Origin: an uncultured bacterium
GTDB lineage: Bacteria > Cyanobacteriota > Vampirovibrionia > Gastranaerophilales > Gastranaerophilaceae
Length of the DNA: 35,144 nt
Assembly (NCBI GenBank): GCA_949288725.1
Contig: CASELF010000080.1
Coordinates: forward strand, 1 to 35,144
Direction: 5' to 3'
The translations under genes were made by a program, and so were the position numbers. This document shows, in pieces, positions 28,894 through 35,144 of this stretch (position 1 is its first letter; each line of letters starts with the position of its first letter). The notes under the pieces were generated by a model. That model had not been told where the DNA came from. It did not search any database and was given only the letters and a program-made list of their open reading frames with translations.

Positions 28894-29913
28894 ATGTTAA
28901 ATTTAAAAACCGAAATAACTAAAATACATTATCAGAGAAACCCGAAGGGCAAATTGTTTGAATTTTTGAAATTTTGCTCTTACTTCTATTCTTTTGCAAG
29001 CAGGTTGAAGAATTTTTGTTATGATAAAAAAATTATCAAGCCTAAAAAGGTTAATGCTTATGTTATTTCTGTCGGGAATATGACAACCGGAGGGGTTGGT
29101 AAAACTCCTGTTGTTGCTGAAATTGCCAAATATCTTATTGGTTGTAATCAAAAAGTTGCAATTATATCACGCGGTTATGGCGGTAGGTTGGATAATAAAA
29201 ACGTCAATATGATTTCTGACGGTAATGTCATTTATTTTGACGCTACTCAAGCGGGAGATGAACCTTTTTGGCTTGCGGAAAATACTCCTAATTGTTATGT
29301 GTTTACTTGCAAAAATAGATACAGGGCGGCAAAATATGCTGTCGAAAAATTCGGGGTTAATGTTATTGTTCTTGATGATGGTTTTCAACATAGAAAATTG
29401 CATAGAGATTTAGATATTGTTTTAATGGATAGCGTAAAAGGTTTTGGCAATGAATGCTTGCTTCCTGCAGGACCACTGAGAGAAGGTGCAGAAGCTCTTG
29501 AACGTATTGATAAATTTGTTGTTGTTAGCAAAAGTGTTCATCACGAAACTGCTGAAAAAGTTGCAAAGATTATGCAAGAAAGACTTCAAATTCCAACAAG
29601 TGTTTGTTATACAGAACCTGATTATGTTTATAATATTAAAACGGGTCAAAGATTGATGGAGGGGTTAGAAGTTACTGCTATGTGTGCTATTGGGCAGCCT
29701 CAGCAGTTTTATGATTTTCTTACTTCTTATATTGTGACGGATACAAAAACTTTTGATGATCATCATCAATATACACCTACTGATATTGTTGATATTAATG
29801 GCAGTATTATTACTACTGAAAAAGATGCCGTTAAGTTGGCTAAATTCGATAGAAATAATATTTATGCACTTAAATTAAAAGTTAATATTAATGTAGAGGA
29901 ATTGCTAAAATAA
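28894..29913 (+). CDS. lpxK: Tetraacyldisaccharide 4'-kinase
   Basis: 339 residues. LpxK phosphorylates the 4' position of the lipid A disaccharide at the inner membrane, so this organism should make lipid A. The P-loop GNMTTGGVGKTP spans 61-72, followed by ISRGYGG, DEPFWLAENTPN, VLDDGFQHRKLHRDLDIVLM and LLPAGPLREG, all family signatures, and a C-terminal DHHQYTPTDI and TTEKDAVKL. The N-terminal membrane helix is weak. It lies 1 bp after the mlaD-like gene and overlaps nth by one base (TAATG), so all three should be translated from one mRNA. Confidence 0.96.
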   Translation: MLNLKTEITKIHYQRNPKGKLFEFLKFCSYFYSFASRLKNFCYDKKIIKPKKVNAYVISVGNMTTGGVGKTPVVAEIAKYLIGCNQKVAIISRGYGGRLDNKNVNMISDGNVIYFDATQAGDEPFWLAENTPNCYVFTCKNRYRAAKYAVEKFGVNVIVLDDGFQHRKLHRDLDIVLMDSVKGFGNECLLPAGPLREGAEALERIDKFVVVSKSVHHETAEKVAKIMQERLQIPTSVCYTEPDYVYNIKTGQRLMEGLEVTAMCAIGQPQQFYDFLTSYIVTDTKTFDDHHQYTPTDIVDINGSIITTEKDAVKLAKFDRNNIYALKLKVNINVEELLK

Positions 29914-30548
29914 TGGATGATAGTAAAATTTCTGAAGTTGTACGACTTTTGGAGGAAGCAAAACAACCCAAAAGCGATTTTGTTTGCCTTATGGATTCTT
30001 TTAAGGACCCTTATTTGGTCTTGATTGCTTGTATTTTGAGTCTTAGGACCAATGATAAAACTACATATCCCGCAACATTAAGAATGCTTGAACTTGCGAA
30101 AACTCCGCAACAAATGATGAAGGTTGATGAAAAAACTTTGTCAGATGCAATTTATCCTGTGGGGTTTTATAAAAATAAAGCGTGGCAAATCATTGAACTT
30201 TCAAAATTAATTGTTGAAAAATATAATGGTAAAGTGCCTGATTCTATTGATGAATTGTGTAAATTTCGCGGAGTGGGACGCAAAACGGCTAATCTTGTTA
30301 TGACACTTGGGTTCGGTGTTCCTGCTATATGTGTGGATGTTCATGTGCATAGAATTTTTAACAGGCTTGGGTATGTCAAAACCTCCACTGCTGAAGAAAC
30401 AGAATTTGCTCTGCGCAAGAAACTACCTGTTGAATTTTGGATTCCTATAAATACTTTGCTTGTTACTCATGGACAAAATGTTTGTAAACCAATTAATCCA
30501 AAGTGTTCAGATTGTCCTATTTCTCAATACTGTGACAAATTGAAATAG
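29913..30548 (+). CDS. nth: Endonuclease III
   Basis: 211 residues. A bifunctional DNA glycosylase/AP lyase that removes oxidised pyrimidines. The helix-hairpin-helix has the catalytic Lys (FRGVGRKTANLVMTLGFG), the catalytic Asp is in CVDVHVHRI, and the 4Fe-4S cluster ligands are Cys191, Cys198, Cys201 and Cys207 with the standard 6-2-5 spacing. Length is normal. Its ATG overlaps the lpxK stop codon. The DUF2339 gene starts 47 bp later with a strong GAGGAGG ribosome site. Confidence 0.97.
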   Translation: MDDSKISEVVRLLEEAKQPKSDFVCLMDSFKDPYLVLIACILSLRTNDKTTYPATLRMLELAKTPQQMMKVDEKTLSDAIYPVGFYKNKAWQIIELSKLIVEKYNGKVPDSIDELCKFRGVGRKTANLVMTLGFGVPAICVDVHVHRIFNRLGYVKTSTAEETEFALRKKLPVEFWIPINTLLVTHGQNVCKPINPKCSDCPISQYCDKLK

Positions 30549-30595
30549 TTTGCCAGATGTTAAATATTATGATAAACTCCTTGTGAGGAGGAGCG

Positions 30596-32728
30596 ATGAA
30601 ATTTTTATTTTTCGTAAGTGATTTATTTTTGTGGATATTGGTAATTGGCTTGACAATTTGGGTTATTTTGCTTGCCAATAAGGTAACAGTGTTAGATAGA
30701 GCATTGAAAAAAGCCTTGAAATGTTTAAGTTCGGCAAAGGCTGAACACAATCAAGATTTTGTACAGCAAACTTTTAAAGACAAAAATGAAACAAATGAGT
30801 CAGGATTAAAAGAGCAATCTTATAATGAGAGTTTTAATGCTTCAGAAAGTTTTACTCCTGCCAAGCCTCCTGAATATACTAATGTTAGAGCAAATAATAA
30901 TAATGAGTTAAAGAAAAATAATTCTATGGAAAATGTTTTTCTTGGTAATATATTTAATAAAGTTGGGGCTATTGCATTAATTGTTGCTTTTATTTTCTTT
31001 ATTAAATTGGTTTCCCCTTATATAATTATTACAAATACAATGAAGGTTATATTGGGTGCTTGCGTCGGTTTAGGTTTGTTTTTGGGCGGGGTGCGTTTGC
31101 ATGTTCGTGAAAAATTCAAAAATTATTCCGAGGTTCTTATTGGCACCGGGTTTGCTACTTTATTTATAACATTATATTGTTCTTATTACCTTAATGTTTT
31201 GAATGCAACCTCTGCAATTGTTGTTGGAGTCGTTCTGTTATTATTAGTCTTTGGAATTTCTCATAGAATGCGATCTGTATCTTCTTTGATTATTGGACTT
31301 ATTGGCGGTTATTTAACACCTCATTTTGCAGGGGCATCCAGTGATGTTAGTTATACTTATTTGATATTTTTGAATATTGTTTCTTTAATTTATTCTTTTA
31401 ATAATATTAAGTTTAAATGGATTAATCCTATCAATTTGTTTATAACAATGCTTATTATGTTTGCAGGATGTGTTTCTATGGATAATCCAAAAGTCGTTTA
31501 TCCTGTTATTTTGTGGGCAATTTATATTCTGTACGATTTGTTAAGAGATAAGTTGAGCCGTATTGATAATGTGACTTGTATTATTAATTATATCTTCTTA
31601 ACGTTTGTTACTTTAACTCTTTTCAAAACCTCTGTCAAAGCAGTCGGAATTATGTTTGGAATTACGGCATTGGTTTATGCAATGCTTGCTTTAATCGGGA
31701 AAAAGACTTCAAATCCGCTTTATAAACGATATGAACATTGTATTTTCCTAAGTGTTTGGTTTTCGGTATTATTTACATTAAATGATTTGTACAGCATTAT
31801 TACTTGGTCTGTTATTGCCTTAATTTTAAGTTTTGCTGTTAAAAAAGGTAAACTGAATACTGTTAAAAATTATATCTCTATTTATTATTTGTCTGCTTTT
31901 GTCGGGGTGCTTTTGGCAAAGGATGGCTCTGTGTTTATGTTGTTTGAACAGTATAGGCCAGTTTTAAATATTAGAAGTCTATTGTTTTTAATTCCTGTAT
32001 TAAGTATGGCATTATCTGTTCATAGGCTGAGCGCTAAAGAATATTTTATTCCGAACTTTTTACGTGTGAATATCGTTTTACTTACTTATGTGTACGCTAT
32101 ATGCGAGATTTCTCACTTTATGAATTATATGAATCCTGATATGAATGTAAGTTATCCGATATTTATGATTATTACAACAGGAACATTAATTTATTCTGTA
32201 TTGCTTCATTTTATGTATAAAAAATCAGAATTTTTATTGTTTAATATAATTGCTTTTGTATTTGGTATAGTTTCAGTTGTGATGTTTGTAATCGGATGTT
32301 TTATGAATCCGCAAGATATAATTCCTGTTTTAAATCTTAGAGTTATGGCTTTTATTGCTATTTTGTATTTCTGCTATTACTATTCAAGAGTTACAAGATT
32401 GAATATTTTTAGGTACTTGGCAGTGTTTTTAGGCTTTATTCTTTGCGGGGCTGAGGCTTCTTTACTCGGTGCAAAATTTAATACAGGTTATATTATTACT
32501 TTGACTTGGCTGCTTTATTCGGGGTTGGTAACTCTGTTTGGTGTGTTGAAATCTAAAAAATATTTGATAAATTCCGGTATTTGGATTTTGATATTCTCTA
32601 TATTAAGAGTATTTTTCTATGATATGGCTAAGGTTGAATCTGTTTACAAAATATTAGCATTCTTAACTTTGGGTATTGTTCTTTTAATTATTTCTTATAT
32701 TTATGTTAAAACAAAGTCTGATAATTAG
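30596..32728 (+). CDS. DUF2339 family multi-pass membrane protein
   Basis: 710 residues: one N-terminal membrane helix (about 3-25), a hydrophilic, Asn/Glu-rich linker (about 45-110), then some 18-20 hydrophobic segments to the end. GNIFNKVGAIALIVAFIFFI, the GTGFATLFITLYCSYY stretch and LIIGLIGGYLTPH are typical of DUF2339 (COG5373), predicted inner-membrane proteins of unknown role, sometimes near envelope genes. The RBS GAGGAGG lies 5 nt before the ATG. It follows nth and ends before a bidirectional terminator. Confidence 0.85.
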   Translation: MKFLFFVSDLFLWILVIGLTIWVILLANKVTVLDRALKKALKCLSSAKAEHNQDFVQQTFKDKNETNESGLKEQSYNESFNASESFTPAKPPEYTNVRANNNNELKKNNSMENVFLGNIFNKVGAIALIVAFIFFIKLVSPYIIITNTMKVILGACVGLGLFLGGVRLHVREKFKNYSEVLIGTGFATLFITLYCSYYLNVLNATSAIVVGVVLLLLVFGISHRMRSVSSLIIGLIGGYLTPHFAGASSDVSYTYLIFLNIVSLIYSFNNIKFKWINPINLFITMLIMFAGCVSMDNPKVVYPVILWAIYILYDLLRDKLSRIDNVTCIINYIFLTFVTLTLFKTSVKAVGIMFGITALVYAMLALIGKKTSNPLYKRYEHCIFLSVWFSVLFTLNDLYSIITWSVIALILSFAVKKGKLNTVKNYISIYYLSAFVGVLLAKDGSVFMLFEQYRPVLNIRSLLFLIPVLSMALSVHRLSAKEYFIPNFLRVNIVLLTYVYAICEISHFMNYMNPDMNVSYPIFMIITTGTLIYSVLLHFMYKKSEFLLFNIIAFVFGIVSVVMFVIGCFMNPQDIIPVLNLRVMAFIAILYFCYYYSRVTRLNIFRYLAVFLGFILCGAEASLLGAKFNTGYIITLTWLLYSGLVTLFGVLKSKKYLINSGIWILIFSILRVFFYDMAKVESVYKILAFLTLGIVLLIISYIYVKTKSDN

Positions 32729-32762
32729 TTTTGAATGTTGTTATTGTTTTAGTTGCAAAAAA

Positions 32763-32792
32763 AAATAACCGGTATTAATTTACCGGTTATTT
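32763..32792. terminator. Bidirectional terminator between DUF2339 and skp genes
   Basis: A 12-bp perfect stem, aaataaccggta / taccggttattt, with a 6-nt loop. T residues follow in both directions (TTTT on the plus strand, at least eight T on the minus strand), so it can end both convergent transcripts. Confidence 0.85.
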
Positions 32793-32809
32793 TAAACTTT
32801 TGATATTTC

Positions 32810-33262
32810 TTACTTGATTGTCTTAATCAATTCTGAAGTAATATCAACTCCGCCATATAGAACCATATTTTTACTTAATACTAAATCATAACCTTTTGCT
32901 TTTGCTTGATCGTTAATTTGTTTAGAAATAGAATCATCTATTGCTTTTAACTTATCAGCATATTCTTTGTCCATTTTTTCTTTTTTTGCTTGGAATTCTT
33001 TGTTGTATTTGTCTTCAGCGGCTTTTTTCTTTGTTGCATCTGTTATATCAGCAACACTTTTTCTTGCGTTTTCAATAAATTTAACCATTTCTTCAGCTTT
33101 TGCTTGTTGGTCTTTTTTAAGTGCTTGAACTTGTGCAGAAGAACTTACAAGTTGAGGTACGTCAACGATTGCAACGTTGAAATCAGCAGCCATAACAGAG
33201 TTAACGGATAGTGTGCATACGATTGCTGCTAAAAATGATAATAAACCTAAATTTTTCTTCAT
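32810..33262 (-). CDS. skp: OmpH/Skp family periplasmic chaperone
   Basis: 150 residues with a signal peptide (MKKNLGLLSFLAAIVCTLSV, cleavage at VMA-AD). The mature protein begins with the family strand FNVAIVDVPQLVSSS, continues as a long Lys/Glu/Ala coiled coil (about 45-115), and ends in the strand YDLVLSKNMVLYGGVDITSE. Skp trimers grip unfolded outer-membrane proteins in the periplasm and deliver them to BAM. It lies next to and divergent from a TpsB outer-membrane protein gene, a likely client. A promoter TTGAAT-16-TATGAT is at 33293-33320 and AAGGAG precedes the ATG. Confidence 0.93.
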   Translation of the reverse strand: MKKNLGLLSFLAAIVCTLSVNSVMAADFNVAIVDVPQLVSSSAQVQALKKDQQAKAEEMVKFIENARKSVADITDATKKKAAEDKYNKEFQAKKEKMDKEYADKLKAIDDSISKQINDQAKAKGYDLVLSKNMVLYGGVDITSELIKTIK

Positions 33263-33292
33263 AGTCTATCTCCTTATTACAGATTTGAGTCT

Positions 33293-33320
33293 ATCATAAA
33301 ATTTTACAAATGTCATTCAA
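33293..33320 (-). promoter_or_regulatory. skp/ompH promoter
   Basis: On the minus strand TTGAAT (33320-33315), 16 bp, TATGAT (33298-33293). The spacer holds TACAAATGTC on the plus strand (33305-33314), one base from the TACA-N2-TGTA dyad at 287-296. Confidence 0.5.
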
Positions 33321-33471
33321 ATAATGTATTTTTTCTTTACAACTTTACATATCATGAAAAATTTTGTATAATTTTGTCAGTATGATAGGTATAAGTATAA
33401 CTTTTTTTAGTTTTTGTAACAAAATTTAATAAACTGTTTATATTTATCCATTGTCGTTGCACAATATAAAG

Positions 33472-33490
33472 ATAAGATATCTTATAAGAT
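33472..33490. repeat. Overlapping palindromes upstream of the TpsB gene
   Basis: ataagatatcttat (33472-33485) and atcttataagat (33479-33490) are perfect inverted repeats sharing seven bases, about 36 bp before the start codon. They place three AAGAT/ATCTT half-sites in a row, a possible operator or cooperative binding site. Confidence 0.45.
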
Positions 33491-33525
33491 ATATAGCTAG
33501 ATATAAAATTAAAGGTAGAATGAAG

Positions 33526-35144
33526 ATGATTAAGAAAAGTAATCGAATACTAACAGCAGTTTTGGCACTATCTGCAGTCGGTGCCTTCTCAATGTTTTCT
33601 TCCGGAACAACGGTCTCAGCCGCAGAACCATTGAGTTATCAAACAGGAGCTGCTGCTAATAATTTTTCTGGTTACGGTTATTCTACAGGTACTATTCCTG
33701 TACAGGTTTACAACGAAGTCGGTAATGAAGTAGGCAATACTATTATTCACGATAGCGATATAATGCGTTATGACAAGAATAGACGTCGTAGTGAGTCTGA
33801 TTATTATCAGTATGAACAAGAACGTTATTATGGCGGGGATGTCACACCTGTAAATGATTACAGACCTAATGAGGCTTCTGGTACTGATAATTATAATGGT
33901 CAGGTTCAAGAAAATAGTGGCAATGGTATTTTTCAAGGAGCAGTTCAGGATGATATAAATTCAACAGGTATTTATATTAATTCTATAGAAGTTTCTCCTT
34001 CTCAAATTTTGACAAAAGAAGAAATTAATAGTGTTGTTGGACCTTATGTCGGTAAAAATATATTAGTTTCTGATATTCAAGCGGCAATAAATGCGTTGAA
34101 TAATTTGTATGCCGAAAAGGGTTTTGTTACAGCAAGAGCGTATTTGCCTGAACAAACTGTTTCAAATGGTAATTTAAGAATTGAACTTATTGAAAGTAAA
34201 ATCGGTAATATCACATTAGTTAATAACAGATATACCAAGAGTAAATATATTTTGGATCGTATTCCTGAAAAAGAAGGCGATTTGTTTGATATCGTAAGTT
34301 TGGAACAAGATGTTCTTGATTTTAACAGATATCATGATGGAGTTAACCTTGCAGCTAATTTGAAGGCAGGTACTGTTCCTGGTACTACTGATATTGAATT
34401 GACAGCGCAAGAAACTTTTCCGTTTCACGTTATTGGTATGATGGATAACGCCGGTCGTAGAAGTACCGGTCAGTTAAGAGGTGGTCCTGCTATCGTTGCA
34501 GATAGTTTGTTCCATAGTAGAGACCAAATGACATTAGGTGCTTATTTCTCTAAAGGTTCTCAAAGCCCTTTCTTTGATTATAGTTATCCTATCAACAAGA
34601 AAGATGGTAGAGTTGGGTTTTCTTTTTCATCAACTTTTGCCAGAGTTATCAATGGCGAATACGATTGGATGGGTTTAAAGAGCAACTCATACTTATATAG
34701 TTTGTACTATGATCAACCTATTGTAAGAAAAAGAGGTTTTGAATTTAAGACATTTGCTTCTTTGAATTACAAAAGGTCAAGAAGTTGGTCTAATTTAGGC
34801 GATATCTTTTCTCAAGCCTATGGGGAACATATCGATGACCCTATAAGAGATACAGACCAAATTACAAGTATTACGGTTGGTGCTAATATCAGAAAAGATA
34901 CTAAATATGGTATTTGGTATTTCAACCAAAACGTAGAGGCTGCTATTCCTATATTTGACAGCCAATCTAGTTACTTCAAGATTGCCGGCGGTGCGTTGAG
35001 ATTACATGATTTCTCTCACGGTATAATCGGTCAATTGCGTGGTAGTTATCAAGTTATTCCAAACAGTAAGCATATTCCATACTTAGATCAATTCCAGGTC
35101 GGTGGTTTGGCTACTGTTAGAGGTTATTCTGAAGGTGTTACAAT
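33526..35144 (+). CDS. Two-partner secretion outer-membrane transporter (TpsB; ShlB/FhaC type), partial
   Basis: The frame is open from the ATG at 33526 (AAAGGTAG upstream; an in-frame ATG at 33520 is an alternative) to the window end, giving about 539 residues without a stop. Order: signal peptide (residues 1 to about 32, ending near VSA-AE), a roughly 110-residue Asn/Tyr/Asp-rich linker, a POTRA domain (about 148-230: INSIEVSPSQILTKEEINSV, later LNNLYAEKGFVTARAYLPEQ), then an amphipathic beta-barrel. The barrel motif VRGY (in GGLATVRGYSEG) near the end is the conserved Omp85-superfamily loop-6 lid. TpsB proteins export a large TpsA exoprotein; no TpsA gene is in view and it may follow. The linker is longer than usual for FhaC. 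Confidence 0.9.
   Translation, partial: MIKKSNRILTAVLALSAVGAFSMFSSGTTVSAAEPLSYQTGAAANNFSGYGYSTGTIPVQVYNEVGNEVGNTIIHDSDIMRYDKNRRRSESDYYQYEQERYYGGDVTPVNDYRPNEASGTDNYNGQVQENSGNGIFQGAVQDDINSTGIYINSIEVSPSQILTKEEINSVVGPYVGKNILVSDIQAAINALNNLYAEKGFVTARAYLPEQTVSNGNLRIELIESKIGNITLVNNRYTKSKYILDRIPEKEGDLFDIVSLEQDVLDFNRYHDGVNLAANLKAGTVPGTTDIELTAQETFPFHVIGMMDNAGRRSTGQLRGGPAIVADSLFHSRDQMTLGAYFSKGSQSPFFDYSYPINKKDGRVGFSFSSTFARVINGEYDWMGLKSNSYLYSLYYDQPIVRKRGFEFKTFASLNYKRSRSWSNLGDIFSQAYGEHIDDPIRDTDQITSITVGANIRKDTKYGIWYFNQNVEAAIPIFDSQSSYFKIAGGALRLHDFSHGIIGQLRGSYQVIPNSKHIPYLDQFQVGGLATVRGYSEGVT

Noticed and set aside
1..35144. CRISPR array, transposase, integrase or phage structural cluster
   Set aside because: No regularly spaced repeats and no recombinase, Cas or phage assembly protein were seen; the only multi-copy DNA noted is the tRNA-Gly repeat.

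Overview
The window is AT-rich, densely coding DNA from a Gram-negative-type bacterium. Outer-membrane functions (LpxK, a heptose-1-phosphate adenylyltransferase, an Skp/OmpH chaperone, an MlaD/Mce protein, a two-partner-secretion transporter) sit beside several small coiled-coil, Gly/Met-rich and EF-hand proteins with no familiar counterpart. This mix suggests an uncultured gut Gastranaerophilales (Melainabacteria/Vampirovibrionia) genome. That assignment is inferred from gene content and protein style, not from a marker-gene search.

Layout. 1-1850: the tail of a possible ADP-ribosyltransferase-like protein, a 91-aa protein behind a promoter with a BlaI/MecI-like dyad, a DUF3800 gene preceded by a promoter and a short terminator-bearing leader, and tRNA-Gly(GCC) whose 3' end and terminator are duplicated about 180 bp away. 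1913-6805: an orphan sugar ABC permease, clpB, an EF-hand protein and tsaC. 6892-11503: a GT2 glycosyltransferase with a Cys-rich tail, a secreted protein, then a three-gene operon of a BlaI/MecI-type repressor, a small protein and a secreted serpin-like protein. 11645-18500: radA (apparently leaderless), a pncC/cinA-C gene, an EF-hand/coiled-coil/CHAP hydrolase, a helical-repeat protein, asd, an unlisted 53-aa ORF with a hairpin at its Shine-Dalgarno, and rfaE2. 18622-23592: HAD and TPR genes, a candidate small RNA, a glycine-zipper-like protein, a second TPR protein, dCMP deaminase and a stand-alone AICAR-transformylase-like protein that lacks the catalytic His. 23744-27259: five proteins of unknown function, two with related coiled-coil tails. 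27525-35144: mlaD-like, lpxK, nth and a DUF2339 membrane protein in series, then skp/ompH and a TpsB (ShlB/FhaC-like) transporter cut by the window end.

How the parts connect: mlaD-lpxK, skp and tpsB all serve outer-membrane lipid or protein assembly, and rfaE2 makes an LPS precursor. clpB, radA and nth are maintenance genes. The most unusual parts are the leader/tRNA-repeat region (1390-1850), the repressor plus serpin-like operon (9726-11503), the inactive-looking PurH-like protein, the sRNA candidate near 19.95 kb and the unknown-protein cluster at 23.7-27.3 kb.
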